Source: Streptomyces armeniacus
GTDB lineage: Bacteria; Actinomycetota; Actinomycetes; Streptomycetales; Streptomycetaceae
Reading direction: 5' to 3'
NCBI RefSeq assembly: GCF_003355155.1
Contig: NZ_CP031320.1
Span: 4,703,367-4,767,366 of the forward strand
DNA: 64,000 nt
In this document: piece after piece, positions 1 through 9,050 of the stretch
Position numbering within the stretch: position 1 is the first letter of the stretch
How the letters are laid out: each line of letters starts with the position of its first letter
Notes under the pieces: generated by a model
Told to the model about the DNA's origin: nothing
The model's database searches: none
The model's input: only the letters and a program-made list of their open reading frames with translations
Position numbers and translations under genes: made by a program

Positions 1-1
1 C

Positions 2-976
2 AAGGCGCTGCTCGCCGAGGACGGCTCGACACTGCACGAGACGGCGGAAAAACACGGCGGCGACCTCTTCTTCGAGGCCGCCGTCGCCGCCGCCATCCCG
101 CTCGTACGGCCGCTGCGCGAGTCCCTCGCGGGCGACAAGGTCAACCGCGTCCTCGGCATCGTCAACGGCACCACCAACTTCATCCTCGACCGCATGGACT
201 CCAGCGGTGCCGGCTACTCCGAGGCGCTCGACGAGGCCACGGCCCTCGGCTACGCGGAGGCCGACCCCACCGCCGACGTGGAGGGCTTCGACGCCGCCGC
301 GAAGGCCGCGATCCTGGCCGGTATCGCGTTCCACACCCGGGTCCGGCTGGACGACGTGCACCGCGAGGGGCTGACGGACGTCACGGCCGCCGACATCGCC
401 TCGGCGAAGCGCATGGGCTGTACGGTCAAGCTGCTCGCGATCTGCGAGCGCGCCGCCGACGGCCGTTCCGTCACCGCGCGGGTGCACCCCGCGATGATCC
501 CGCTGAGCCACCCGCTGGCGTCCGTACGGGAGGCGTACAACGCGGTGTTCGTCGAGTCCGACGCGGCGGGCCAGCTGATGTTCTACGGGCCCGGCGCGGG
601 CGGCGCGCCCACGGCCTCCGCGGTGCTCGGCGACCTCGTGGCCGCCTGCCGCAACAAGCTCAACGGCGCGCGCGGGCCGGGCGAATCGGCGTACGCGCAG
701 CTGCCCGTCTCGCCCATGGGCGAGGTCGTCACGCGCTACCACATCAGCCTGGACGTCGCGGACAAGCCCGGCGTCCTCGCCCAGGTCGCGACCATCTTCG
801 CGGAGCACGGCGTCTCCATCGACACCGTCCGCCAGCAGGGCAAGGACGGTGACGCCTGGCTCGTGGTGGTCACCCACCGGGCCCCCGACGCCGCCCTGAG
901 CGCGACCGTCGAGGCACTGCGCAGACTGGACACCGTCCGCGGCGTCGCCAGCATCATGCGGGTCGAAGGGGAATAA
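2..976 (+). CDS. hom: Homoserine dehydrogenase (5' end outside window)
   Basis: NADPH-dependent reduction of aspartate semialdehyde to homoserine, the branch-point step towards threonine and methionine. The reading frame is open from base 2, so the N-terminal Rossmann domain is missing; what remains starts in the catalytic domain. The segment [11 protein letters not shown] near base 160 is the family signature at the catalytic/dimer region, followed by the lysine-containing [15 protein letters not shown] motif. The last ~80 residues (from about base 735) form an ACT domain with the pattern [20 protein letters not shown], consistent with allosteric feedback by threonine. It ends at TAA 974-976, 8 bp before thrC, so the two are almost certainly co-transcribed. 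Identification is firm; only completeness is lacking. Confidence 0.97.
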   Translation, partial: KALLAEDGSTLHETAEKHGGDLFFEAAVAAAIPLVRPLRESLAGDKVNRVLGIVNGTTNFILDRMDSSGAGYSEALDEATALGYAEADPTADVEGFDAAAKAAILAGIAFHTRVRLDDVHREGLTDVTAADIASAKRMGCTVKLLAICERAADGRSVTARVHPAMIPLSHPLASVREAYNAVFVESDAAGQLMFYGPGAGGAPTASAVLGDLVAACRNKLNGARGPGESAYAQLPVSPMGEVVTRYHISLDVADKPGVLAQVATIFAEHGVSIDTVRQQGKDGDAWLVVVTHRAPDAALSATVEALRRLDTVRGVASIMRVEGE

Positions 977-984
977 GGGAAATA

Positions 985-2121
985 ATGAGCATCATGGACA
1001 GAACGCCTCCCGTACCGCCCGCGGCCGCCGCCCCTCCGGGGCCGGCGCCGGCGACCTCCCGGCAGTGGCGCGGCATCATCGAGGAGTACCGCGACCGGCT
1101 GCCGGTGGGCCCGGACACCGAGGTCGTGAGCCTCCGCGAGGGCGGCACCCCGCTCGTACCGGCCCGCGTCCTCTCCGAGCGGACCGGCTGCGACGTACAC
1201 CTCAAGGTCGAGGGCGCCAATCCGACCGGCTCCTTCAAGGACCGGGGCATGACGATGGCCATCACGGAGGCGAAGGCGGCCGGCGCACAGGCCGTCATCT
1301 GTGCCTCCACGGGCAATACGAGCGCCTCGGCCGCGGCGTACGCGGTGCGGGCCGGCATGGTGTGCGCCGTGCTCGTGCCCCAGGGGAAGATCGCCCTGGG
1401 GAAGATGGGGCAGGCGCTCGTGCACGGCGCCAAGATCCTTCAGGTGGAGGGGAATTTCGACGACTGCCTGACGCTTGCGCGCGGGCTCTCGGAGAAGTAC
1501 CCCGTCGCACTGGTGAATTCGGTGAACCCGGCCCGTATCGCGGGTCAGAAGACGGCGGCCTTCGAGGTCGTCGACATGCTCGGGGACGCCCCGGACATCC
1601 ATGTGCTGCCGGTCGGCAACGCGGGCAACATCACTGCGTACTGGAAGGGCTACCGCGAGTACGCGGACCGTACGACGGGCGGTCCCGCCACCCGTACCCC
1701 GGTGATGTGGGGGTACCAGGCGTCGGGCGCGGCGCCCATCGTGCTGGGCGAGCCGGTGCGGGAGCCGAGCACGATCGCCACCGCGATTCGCATCGGCAAC
1801 CCCGCGTCCTGGCAGCAGGCGGAGCGCGCGCGTGACGACTCCGGCGGCTTCATCGACTCGGTGACCGACCGTCAGATCCTGCGTGCCTATCGGCTGTTGG
1901 CGGCGGAGGAGGGCGTCTTCGTGGAGCCCGCCTCGGCGGCCTCCGTGGCCGGACTGCTGCAGGCGACCGAGCAGGGCCTGGTCGACCCCGGGCAGCGCAT
2001 CGTCTGCACCGTCACGGGCAACGGCCTCAAGGACCCGGACTGGGCCGTGGCGGGCGCCCCGCAGCCGGTGACGGTCCCGGTCGACGCGGACGCGGCGGCC
2101 GAACGGCTGGGCCTGGCGTGA
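985..2121 (+). CDS. thrC: Threonine synthase
   Basis: PLP-dependent conversion of O-phosphohomoserine to threonine, last step of the pathway started by the upstream hom gene. The product is 378 aa. The PLP lysine is K85 in the segment [11 protein letters not shown], and the glycine-rich phosphate-binding loop is PVGNAGNIT around residue 215. The first ~28 residues are Pro/Ala-rich and poorly conserved, so the true start could be the second ATG at 994; 985 is kept because it is the first ATG after the hom stop. The gene sits 8 bp behind hom and 413 bp ahead of thrB, so thrB is probably read from its own promoter. The length fits the short bacterial class of the family (about 350-380 aa). Confidence 0.96.
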   Translation: MSIMDRTPPVPPAAAAPPGPAPATSRQWRGIIEEYRDRLPVGPDTEVVSLREGGTPLVPARVLSERTGCDVHLKVEGANPTGSFKDRGMTMAITEAKAAGAQAVICASTGNTSASAAAYAVRAGMVCAVLVPQGKIALGKMGQALVHGAKILQVEGNFDDCLTLARGLSEKYPVALVNSVNPARIAGQKTAAFEVVDMLGDAPDIHVLPVGNAGNITAYWKGYREYADRTTGGPATRTPVMWGYQASGAAPIVLGEPVREPSTIATAIRIGNPASWQQAERARDDSGGFIDSVTDRQILRAYRLLAAEEGVFVEPASAASVAGLLQATEQGLVDPGQRIVCTVTGNGLKDPDWAVAGAPQPVTVPVDADAAAERLGLA

Positions 2122-2534
2122 ACGTTGCGGCCCCGGCGGCTCCGCACGGACCGCCGGCGCCGCCCGTACGGCGGCTCCGGCCCGTACGGCAGCTCCGGCC
2201 CGTACGGCGGCGGCCCGCGCCCGTACGGCCGCCCGCGCCCGTCCCGGCGGCGCTCACGGGTGCCGCCGCGTGCCCCCGGACCCGTCCGCGGCCGCCGCGC
2301 GGATGAGCCGAGCGCACGGGCCCGCGACGACACGCTTCGTGCGCCTCCTGTGCGCCCTATGTCGCAGGTGAACCTTCCTTCGATAGGCTGGCATTCACCC
2401 CGGTCCCACACACGTACGAGAATGCGTCGGGTCAGCGACCGGTCCGGCAAGGTTGCCGCGGTCCACAGGGGGGTTGCCGCAGCCCCACTGCACGTCCTAT
2501 CGAGCCGCAATCCAACGAGGAGAGTCATCGAAAG
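2122..2534 (+). other. thrC-thrB intergenic region with GTACGG repeats
   Basis: This 413-bp gap has no credible gene. Its first 130 bases are a degenerate tandem array of GCCCGTACGGC-like units (copies near 2163, 2178, 2195 and 2219), each a near-perfect palindrome around GTAC. The second half is less repetitive and holds a possible -10 hexamer (TAGGCT near 2386) without a matching -35, then a run of G before thrB. It is the likely place for a separate thrB promoter, but I cannot place a start site. Confidence 0.45.
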
Positions 2535-3467
2535 ATGGCCGGTCCAGCGTTCCGCGCAGCCGCCGTACGGGTGCGTGTCCCTGCCACCAGCGCCAATCTC
2601 GGCCCCGGGTACGACTCGCTGGGCCTGGCGCTGGGCCTCTACGACGACGTGGTCGTCCGGGTCGCCGACACCGGCCTGCACATCGACATCGCGGGCGAGG
2701 GCGCGGACACCCTGCCCAGGGACGAGGACCACCTGCTCGTACGGTCGCTGCGCACCGCGTTCGACCTGCTCGGCGGGCAGCCGCGGGGCCTCGAGGTGGT
2801 GTGCGCGAACCGCATCCCGCACGGCCGCGGCCTGGGGTCGTCGTCGGCGGCGATCTGCGCGGGCATCATCGCCGCTCGCGCGGTCACGACCGGGGGCGAG
2901 GCGCGGCTCGACGACCGGGCGCTGCTCGAGCTCGCCACCGAGATCGAGGGGCACCCGGACAACGTCGCGGCGTGCCTGCTCGGCGGGTTCACGCTGGCGT
3001 GGAGCGAGTCGGGGGTGGCGCGCGCGATCCGTATGGCACCCGCGGAGTCGATCGCCCCGGTGGTCTTCGTGCCGGCGCACCCGCTGCCCACCGAAACGGC
3101 GCGCGGGCTGCTCCCGCGTACCGTTCCGCACGTGGACGCGGCGGCCAACGCGGGCCGCGCGGCGCTCCTCGTCGAGGCGCTGACCAGGCGTCCCGAGCTG
3201 CTGCTGCCGGCCACCGAGGACCGGCTGCACCAGGAGTACCGGGCGCCGGCGATGGAGGAGAGCATCGCGCTGGTGAACCGGCTGCGCTCGGACGGCGTGC
3301 CCGCGGTGATCTCCGGGGCCGGGCCGACGGTCCTGGCGCTCGCCGAGGACGGCGCGGCGGACAAGATCGCGCGACTGGCGGGGAAGAACTGGACAGCGAA
3401 CCGTCTGGCGCTCGACACCACGGGTGCCAGCGTGCTGCCGCTCAACGCGGGCGGCACATCTCAGTGA
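2535..3467 (+). CDS. thrB: Homoserine kinase
   Basis: GHMP-family kinase that phosphorylates homoserine at O4, feeding threonine synthase. The protein is 310 aa, the normal size for actinobacterial ThrB. Motif 1 (VPATSANLGPGYDSLG) lies at residues 16-30, the ATP-binding GHMP motif (PHGRGLGSSSAA) at 95-106, and the third glycine-rich motif (ISGAGPTVLAL) near residue 260. The ATG at 2535 is preceded by an AGGAGAG ribosome-binding site at about 2518-2524. It completes the hom-thrC-thrB pathway but lies 413 bp after thrC, so it may be controlled separately. Confidence 0.97.
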   Translation: MAGPAFRAAAVRVRVPATSANLGPGYDSLGLALGLYDDVVVRVADTGLHIDIAGEGADTLPRDEDHLLVRSLRTAFDLLGGQPRGLEVVCANRIPHGRGLGSSSAAICAGIIAARAVTTGGEARLDDRALLELATEIEGHPDNVAACLLGGFTLAWSESGVARAIRMAPAESIAPVVFVPAHPLPTETARGLLPRTVPHVDAAANAGRAALLVEALTRRPELLLPATEDRLHQEYRAPAMEESIALVNRLRSDGVPAVISGAGPTVLALAEDGAADKIARLAGKNWTANRLALDTTGASVLPLNAGGTSQ

Positions 3468-3847
3468 CACCTGATTGCCGGTCTTCGAGAGGGGGAATGT
3501 TTGTTGGATCCGGTAGTGTTAACCTCAAGTCTGCACTCGCAGTCTCCAGGGTCGTACCACTGGCCCGTAGAGTGCGGTGCACGGTGTCCCTGTCAGGGAT
3601 CACCCCTTCTTCCGGGAGCCTCCCACACTGCCTGAGCAGCCTGCCGAGCAGTGATGTGCACGCTCCGGAACTGGCGTGATGGATCCATGTCAAACAGGAT
3701 CGCGCCGAACCATGAACTGATTTCTCCGCCACAGACATAGGCGGAACCACCGCCCCGGCCCGGTTCGCATCGGAGGGACCGCAGCCGGACAGCACAACCG
3801 GTCGCCGAGCCAGACAGGCCGACGCCCGCTCCAGGGAAGGACCCTTC
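3468..3847 (+). promoter_or_regulatory. Long untranslated leader region of rho
   Basis: There are 380 bp between thrB and rho with no gene. A candidate -10 hexamer TAGTGT is seen near 3514, just before TAACCTCAAG; no good -35 stands 17 bp upstream. If transcription starts there, rho has a leader of about 320 nt. Long leaders are usual for rho, which in many bacteria is autoregulated by premature Rho-dependent termination. That this leader does the same is inference. The base composition is less GC-rich than the flanking genes. Confidence 0.4.
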
Positions 3848-5848
3848 GTGAGCGACACCACCGATCTGATGGGCGTGAACCCCGACAGCACCGCTGCCGA
3901 CGCGTCCGCCACGGACGCTCCTGCCGCCCCCAAGCGGCGGCGTTCGGGCACCGGGCTCGAGGGCATGGTCCTGGCCGAGCTCCAGCAGGTTGCCTCCGGC
4001 CTCGGCATCAAGGGCACCGCGCGCATGCGCAAGAGCCAGCTGATCGAGGTCATCAAGGAGAAGCAGGCGGGCGGAGGTGCGGCTTCGGGCACCGCCTCCG
4101 CGACCGCGCCCGCTGACGAGGCCAAGCAGACCAAGACCGCCGCCGGCGACACCGCCGCCGAGTCGAAGCCGAAGCGCCGTGCGACGTCCAAGTCGCGTAC
4201 GGGCGAGTCCGAATCGGACGCGGGCGAGCAGTCCGCGGCCCAGCAGCAGATCGACATTCCGGGCCAGCCCGCCGACGAGCGCCGCAGCCGCCGCGCCAAG
4301 GGCGACGGCAAGGCAGAGGCCGCCGCGGACACCGCCGAGGGCAGGACCGAGGCGCCCCGGCAGGACGCCCAGGACGCCGACGCCAAGGGCTCCGACGGAG
4401 CCAGGAGCGACGGCAAGGGCGGCGACGGCGGCAAGGGCGACGCGCGCGGCGACGCCGGCAAGCAGCAGGACCGCCCGTCCAAGCGCGACCGCCAGCGGGA
4501 CCGGGACCGGGACCGCAACCGCAACAAGAACGCCGACGGCGGCGGCCAGCAGAGCCAGGGCGGCGGCGGTGGCGGCGGCAACCGCCGCGACGAGGACGAC
4601 TTCGAGGGCGGCCGCCGCGGCCGCCGGGGCCGTTACCGCGACCGCCGGGGCCGTCGCGGCCGCGACGACTTCGCGGGCGGCGGCGAGCCGCAGGTCTCCG
4701 AGGACGACGTGCTGATCCCGGTCGCGGGCATCCTCGACATCCTCGACAACTACGCCTTCGTGCGGACCTCCGGCTACCTGCCGGGCCCGAACGACGTGTA
4801 CGTCTCGCTCGCCCAGGTCCGCAAGAACGGCCTGCGCAAGGGCGACCACGTCACCGGAGCGGTGCGGCAGCCCCGCGAGGGGGAGCGGCGCGAGAAGTTC
4901 AACGCGCTCGTCCGTCTCGACTCGGCGAACGGCGTGACGCCCGACGGCGGCAAGGCCCGCCCGGAATTCAACAAGCTCACTCCGCTCTACCCGCAGCAGC
5001 GGCTGCGGCTGGAGACCGACCCGGGCGCGCTGACGACGCGGATCATCGACCTGGTGTCGCCCATCGGCAAGGGGCAGCGCGGGCTGATCGTGGCCCCGCC
5101 GAAGACCGGCAAGACCATGATCATGCAGGCGATCGCCAACGCGATCACCACCAACAACCCCGAGTGCCACCTGATGGTCGTCCTCGTGGACGAGCGTCCG
5201 GAAGAGGTCACCGACATGACGCGGTCGGTGAAGGGCGAGGTCATCTCCTCGACCTTCGACCGCCCCGCCGAGGACCACACCACGGTCGCCGAGCTGGCCA
5301 TCGAGCGGGCCAAGCGGCTGGTGGAGCTGGGCCACGACGTCGTCGTGCTGCTGGACTCGATCACCCGCCTGGGCCGCGCGTACAACCTCGCGGCGCCGGC
5401 GTCCGGCCGCATCCTGTCCGGCGGTGTCGACTCGACCGCGCTGTACCCGCCGAAGCGGTTCTTCGGCGCCGCGCGGAACATCGAGGACGGCGGCTCGCTG
5501 ACGATCATCGCCACGGCGCTGGTGGAGACCGGCTCGCGCATGGACGAGGTCATCTTCGAGGAGTTCAAGGGCACCGGAAACCTGGAGCTCAAGCTGGACC
5601 GGAAGCTCTCGGACAAGCGCATCTTCCCGGCGGTGGACGTGGACGCGTCCTCCACCCGCAAGGAAGAGATCCTGATGGGCAGCGAGGAGCTCGGTGTCGT
5701 CTGGAAGCTCCGCCGGGTGCTGCACGCCCTCGACCAGCAGCAGGCAGTCGAGCTGCTGCTGGACAAGATGAAGCAGACCAAGTCGAACGCGGAGTTCCTG
5801 CTCCAGATCCAGAAGACGACGCCGACGCCGGGCAACGGCGGCGACTGA
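3848..5848 (+). CDS. rho: Transcription termination factor Rho
   Basis: RNA-dependent hexameric ATPase that ends transcription. The product is 666 aa, much longer than the ~420 aa E. coli protein, because of the actinobacterial N-terminal insertion. Residues ~20-60 form the Rho_N helical domain (LEGMVLAELQQVASGLGIKG). Residues ~75-285 are a low-complexity Ala/Lys/Glu/Gly tract ending in an Arg/Gly-rich stretch (RRGRRGRYRDRRGRRGRDD), likely to bind RNA. The cold-shock-like RNA-binding domain follows, then the ATPase domain with Walker A APPKTGKT near residue 418 and the Walker B segment VVVLLDSITRLGRAYN. The GTG start follows AGGGAAGGA. The 3' end is duplicated downstream (see repeat entries), and a perfect hairpin closes the unit. 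Confidence 0.97.
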   Translation: MSDTTDLMGVNPDSTAADASATDAPAAPKRRRSGTGLEGMVLAELQQVASGLGIKGTARMRKSQLIEVIKEKQAGGGAASGTASATAPADEAKQTKTAAGDTAAESKPKRRATSKSRTGESESDAGEQSAAQQQIDIPGQPADERRSRRAKGDGKAEAAADTAEGRTEAPRQDAQDADAKGSDGARSDGKGGDGGKGDARGDAGKQQDRPSKRDRQRDRDRDRNRNKNADGGGQQSQGGGGGGGNRRDEDDFEGGRRGRRGRYRDRRGRRGRDDFAGGGEPQVSEDDVLIPVAGILDILDNYAFVRTSGYLPGPNDVYVSLAQVRKNGLRKGDHVTGAVRQPREGERREKFNALVRLDSANGVTPDGGKARPEFNKLTPLYPQQRLRLETDPGALTTRIIDLVSPIGKGQRGLIVAPPKTGKTMIMQAIANAITTNNPECHLMVVLVDERPEEVTDMTRSVKGEVISSTFDRPAEDHTTVAELAIERAKRLVELGHDVVVLLDSITRLGRAYNLAAPASGRILSGGVDSTALYPPKRFFGAARNIEDGGSLTIIATALVETGSRMDEVIFEEFKGTGNLELKLDRKLSDKRIFPAVDVDASSTRKEEILMGSEELGVVWKLRRVLHALDQQQAVELLLDKMKQTKSNAEFLLQIQKTTPTPGNGGD

Positions 5849-5850
5849 CG
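5809..5850 (+). repeat. Direct repeat, copy 1 (3' end of rho)
   Basis: These 42 bases, covering the last 13 codons and the stop of rho, recur without change at 5938-5979. The copies begin CCAGAAGACGACGCC and end GGCGGCGACTGACG. This copy is the functional coding end. Confidence 0.9.
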
Positions 5851-5937
5851 GACGGCGGACGGAGTCCGGCGCAGCGTGCCGAAGCTTGGGAGGCCCCCGG
5901 GGCCGAGCAATGCGAGGGGCGCAGTGAGAGCGGGGCT

Positions 5938-5979
5938 CCAGAAGACGACGCCGACGCCGGGCAACGGCGGCGACTGACG
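5938..5979 (+). repeat. Direct repeat, copy 2 (duplicated rho 3' end)
   Basis: This is an exact 42-bp copy of 5809-5850 lying 88 bp beyond the rho stop. It carries the same terminal codons and TGA but no start, so it is a duplication scar rather than a gene. Parts of the following sequence (CTGACGGACGGCGG) also echo the bases right after copy 1. Confidence 0.9.
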
Positions 5980-6039
5980 CTCCGAGAGGGCTGACGGACG
6001 GCGGTGACTGAGGCTGCGGCCTCACTCGAACGGCGCAGG

Positions 6040-6076
6040 CGAGGGCCGCCCCACCACACCGGTGGGGCGGCCCTCG
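6040..6076 (+). terminator. Terminator hairpin of rho
   Basis: A perfect 16-bp inverted repeat, CGAGGGCCGCCCCACC and GGTGGGGCGGCCCTCG, is separated by a 5-nt loop. There is no long U run, as is common in Streptomyces. It lies 192 bp after the rho stop and 255 bp before the next gene. Confidence 0.8.
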
Positions 6077-6330
6077 CGTTGCGTCCCGGACCACGCAACC
6101 CGCTCGGCTGAGAGCTTGACCACAGCCCGCACCCCCGCCCGTACGGACTGGACTCGCCGCGCGCGGGTACGTCGTCGCAGGTAGAAGGGATAACACACCC
6201 TGTTGGCACGGGCGGTCCGGACGATCTTGGTTATCTGGTCTTCATCACGCGTTGTGCGACCGTTCCCCACGACATCGCGTCAGAGGTCACGAAGGTCTGG
6301 CGGACCAGCCGAGAGGGAAGAGAAGAGACG
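6077..6330 (+). other. Upstream region of the LCP gene
   Basis: This 254-bp stretch between the rho terminator and the LCP gene must hold the promoter of the latter. TTGACC (about 6116) and a more AT-rich patch around 6190-6250 are visible, but no pair with correct spacing, so no promoter is called. Confidence 0.3.
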
Positions 6331-7446
6331 ATGGCGGACGAGGACAGCACCGGCGGGTACGGCGCGGCAGCGGGCCGCTCCGGGGGCCGCCGGCGCAGGC
6401 CCCGATCGGCCCGGCGCCGGGCTCTCACGGCGCTGGTCTGGACGACGGCCGGGATGGTCCTCCTCGGCGGCCTCGGCCTCGGCTTCGTCTATTTCAAGCT
6501 GAACGGCAACATCTCGGGCATCGACATCAACGCCGCGCTCGGCACCGACCGCCCCGAGGACACCGGGAACGGCTCGATGGACATCCTCGTCATGGGCTCG
6601 GACTCGCGCTCCGGGGACAACGCCAGGTTCGGCGGCGACGACAACGGCACGGCCCGCGCCGACACGGCGATGATCGTCCACGTCAACAAGGACCGCGACA
6701 AGGCGAGCATCGTCTCGATACCGCGCGACACGATGGTCCAGCGCCCCAGCTGCGACAAGGGCGAGGGCAAGACGGCGCCCGCCGCGCGGCAGGCGATGTT
6801 CAACGAGTCGTACCAGGTCGGCGGCCCCGCCTGCGCCGTCAAGACCGTGGAGTCGATGACCGACATCCGCATGGACCACTACATCGAGGTGGACTTCTCC
6901 GGCTTCAAGAACCTGATCGACACGCTCGGCGGCGTCGATGTCACCGTGCGGAAGCCGATCAAGGACAAGGACAGCCACCTCGACCTGTCCGCCGGCACGC
7001 ACAGCCTGAACGGCGAGCAGTCGCTCGGTCTCGTACGCACCCGGCACGCCGTCGGGGACGGCAGCGACCTGGGGCGCATCCAGCTCCAGCAGGCGTTCAT
7101 CAGGGCGCTGATGGACCAGGTCAACAGCATCGGGCTGTTCGGCAACCCCAAGAAGCTGTTCGACCTGGCCGACACCGCGACCTCCTCGCTGACCACCGAC
7201 TCCGAGCTGGACTCGGTCGGCGATCTGACGGGGCTGGCGAAGACGCTCAAGGGCATCAAGTCGGACGACATCCGGATGGTGACGATGCCGGTGGAGTACG
7301 ACCCGGCGAACCCGAACCGGGTGCTGCCGATGGAGCGCAAGAGCCGGCAGGTGTGGACGGCGGTCAAGCACGACCGGCCGATACCGAAGTCCGCCACCAA
7401 GAACACCGCCGGTGACGAGAGCGACATAGACGGAGTCGTGCGCTAG
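6331..7446 (+). CDS. LytR-CpsA-Psr (LCP) family protein
   Basis: Membrane-anchored LCP proteins transfer glycopolymers (teichoic acids, arabinogalactan, capsules) from polyprenyl pyrophosphate onto peptidoglycan. The 371-aa product has an Arg-rich cytoplasmic N-terminus (residues 20-31), one transmembrane helix at about 32-55, and an extracellular LCP domain from about 80 to 250. That domain includes DILVMGSDSRSGD, the ADTAMIVHVN strand, the SIPRDTMV segment with the conserved Arg, and the LVRTRHAVGDGSDLGRIQLQQ segment typical of the family. The gene stands alone between two intergenic regions. The polyprenyl-phosphate transferase at 11432 acts on the same class of lipid carrier. Which polymer it ligates cannot be told from sequence. 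Confidence 0.92.
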   Translation: MADEDSTGGYGAAAGRSGGRRRRPRSARRRALTALVWTTAGMVLLGGLGLGFVYFKLNGNISGIDINAALGTDRPEDTGNGSMDILVMGSDSRSGDNARFGGDDNGTARADTAMIVHVNKDRDKASIVSIPRDTMVQRPSCDKGEGKTAPAARQAMFNESYQVGGPACAVKTVESMTDIRMDHYIEVDFSGFKNLIDTLGGVDVTVRKPIKDKDSHLDLSAGTHSLNGEQSLGLVRTRHAVGDGSDLGRIQLQQAFIRALMDQVNSIGLFGNPKKLFDLADTATSSLTTDSELDSVGDLTGLAKTLKGIKSDDIRMVTMPVEYDPANPNRVLPMERKSRQVWTAVKHDRPIPKSATKNTAGDESDIDGVVR

Positions 7447-7598
7447 GGGCCGCCGACGGGCTCGTTCTCCTGGAATAAACCGTTCCGCACCCCGGTTTTG
7501 GGGGGTACGGCCAGTAGTGGCAGACTGGTACGTCGGCTCCGGTTCACGCGACGCAATCCGCATCGCGACCCGGCGCCCTCCCGAACCTAGGAGACACC

Positions 7599-7823
7599 TT
7601 GAAGCGCGACATCCACCCCGATTACGTGGAGACCCAGGTCAGCTGCACCTGCGGAGCCTCGTTCACGACCCGTAGCACCGTGGCGGAGGGCGCCATCCGC
7701 GCCGACATCTGCTCCGAGTGCCACCCGTTCTACACGGGCAAGCAGAAGATCCTCGACACCGGCGGCCGTGTGGCCCGCTTCGAGGCCCGCTTCGGCAAGA
7801 AGGCCGGGTCCGGCTCGAAGTAG
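7599..7823 (+). CDS. rpmE: 50S ribosomal protein L31, zinc-binding type
   Basis: Ribosomal protein of the large subunit. The 74-aa product has four cysteines at positions 16, 18, 38 and 41, the C+ zinc-ribbon form; the Cys-less paralogue used under zinc shortage is not in this window. The start is TTG at 7599, behind the ribosome-binding site CTAGGAG at about 7587-7593; MKRDIHPDY is the standard N-terminus, which fixes the start. An excellent terminator follows 10 bp after the stop. In actinobacteria rpmE next to prfA and prmC is the usual order. Confidence 0.97.
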   Translation: MKRDIHPDYVETQVSCTCGASFTTRSTVAEGAIRADICSECHPFYTGKQKILDTGGRVARFEARFGKKAGSGSK

Positions 7824-7832
7824 CGACCCGAC

Positions 7833-7883
7833 AGCGCCGGTCCTCCGCCGCCCGACCGAGGGCGGCCGGACCGGCGCTTTTTT
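7833..7883 (+). terminator. Intrinsic terminator of rpmE
   Basis: Arms AGCGCCGGTCC (7833-7843) and GGACCGGCGCT (7868-7878) pair perfectly, with an inner CCGCC/GGCGG extension, and are followed by six T. It is the most canonical Rho-independent terminator in the window. Confidence 0.9.
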
Positions 7884-7931
7884 GCCCACTCGCACCGGCA
7901 CCGGCACACCGTCCAGACAAGGGAAGACACG

Positions 7932-9014
7932 ATGTTCGAGGCGGTTGAGGAACTGATCGGCGAGCACGCCGACCTCGAGAAGCAGCTCGCCGACCCGACG
8001 ATCCACGCCGACCAGGCACGCGCCCGCGCGCTCAACAAGCGGTACGCCGAGCTGACCCCCGTGATCGCCGCCTACCTCGCCTGGAAGCAGACCGGGGACG
8101 ACATCCGTACGGCCCGCGAACTGGCCGCCGACGACCCGGAGTACGCCGCCGAGTTCACCGCGGAGGTCAAGGACCTGGAGGCGCGGCGGGAGGAGCTGAC
8201 CGAGCGGCTGCGGCTGCTGCTCGTCCCGCGCGACCCCAGCGACGACAAGGACGTCATCCTCGAGGTCAAGGCCGGCGAGGGCGGCGACGAGTCCGCGCTG
8301 TTCGCCGGCGACCTGCTGCGGATGTATCTGCGGTACGCCGAGCGCACCGGCTGGAAGACCGAGCTGATCCAGTCGAACGAGTCGGATCTCGGCGGCTACA
8401 AGGACGTGCAGATCGCGGTCAAGGCCAAGGCGGGCGCCGAGCCCGGCCAGGGAGTGTGGGCCCGGCTCAAGTACGAGGGCGGGGTGCACCGCGTGCAGCG
8501 GGTGCCCGCCACCGAGTCGCAGGGCCGTATCCACACCTCCGCGGCCGGCGTCCTGGTGCTGCCCGAGGCCGAGGACGTGGACGTCGAGATCAGCCCCAAC
8601 GACCTGCGGATCGACGTCTACCGCTCGTCCGGGCCCGGCGGCCAGTCCGTCAACACCACCGACTCGGCGGTGCGCATCACGCACGAGCCGACCGGCATCG
8701 TCGTCTCGTGCCAGAACGAGAAGAGCCAGCTCCAGAACAAGGAGCAGGCCATGCGGATCCTCCGCGCCCGGCTGCTCGCCGCGGCCCAGGAGGAGGCGGA
8801 GAAGGAGGCGTCGGACGCCCGCCGCAGCCAGGTACGTACGGTGGACCGGTCGGAGCGCATCCGTACGTACAACTTCCCGGAGAACCGGATCTCCGACCAC
8901 CGGGTCGGCTTCAAGGCGTACAACCTGGACCAGGTGCTCGACGGTGAACTGGATCCGGTGATCCAGGCATGCGTCGACGCCGACTCGGCTGCCAAGCTGG
9001 CAGCTTCGCAGTAA
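7932..9014 (+). CDS. prfA: Peptide chain release factor 1
   Basis: Recognises UAA and UAG stop codons and triggers peptide release. The protein is 360 aa, the normal RF1 length. The catalytic GGQ tripeptide is G236-G237-Q238 in [10 protein letters not shown], whose glutamine is the methylation target of the enzyme encoded next door (prmC). RF1 rather than RF2 is indicated by its length, the absence of the RF2 programmed frameshift and the prmC linkage. It starts at ATG 7932 after AAGGGAAG. The gap to prmC is 36 bp. Confidence 0.97.
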   Translation: MFEAVEELIGEHADLEKQLADPTIHADQARARALNKRYAELTPVIAAYLAWKQTGDDIRTARELAADDPEYAAEFTAEVKDLEARREELTERLRLLLVPRDPSDDKDVILEVKAGEGGDESALFAGDLLRMYLRYAERTGWKTELIQSNESDLGGYKDVQIAVKAKAGAEPGQGVWARLKYEGGVHRVQRVPATESQGRIHTSAAGVLVLPEAEDVDVEISPNDLRIDVYRSSGPGGQSVNTTDSAVRITHEPTGIVVSCQNEKSQLQNKEQAMRILRARLLAAAQEEAEKEASDARRSQVRTVDRSERIRTYNFPENRISDHRVGFKAYNLDQVLDGELDPVIQACVDADSAAKLAASQ

Positions 9015-9050
9015 GCGCTGGACTGACGGATTGGGTGGAGGACACCAGAA

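Noticed and set aside
3593..6196. A long minus-strand frame opposite rho
   Set aside because: The predicted product is Leu/Ala/Val/Arg repeats from the low-complexity rho N-terminus and has no start signal.
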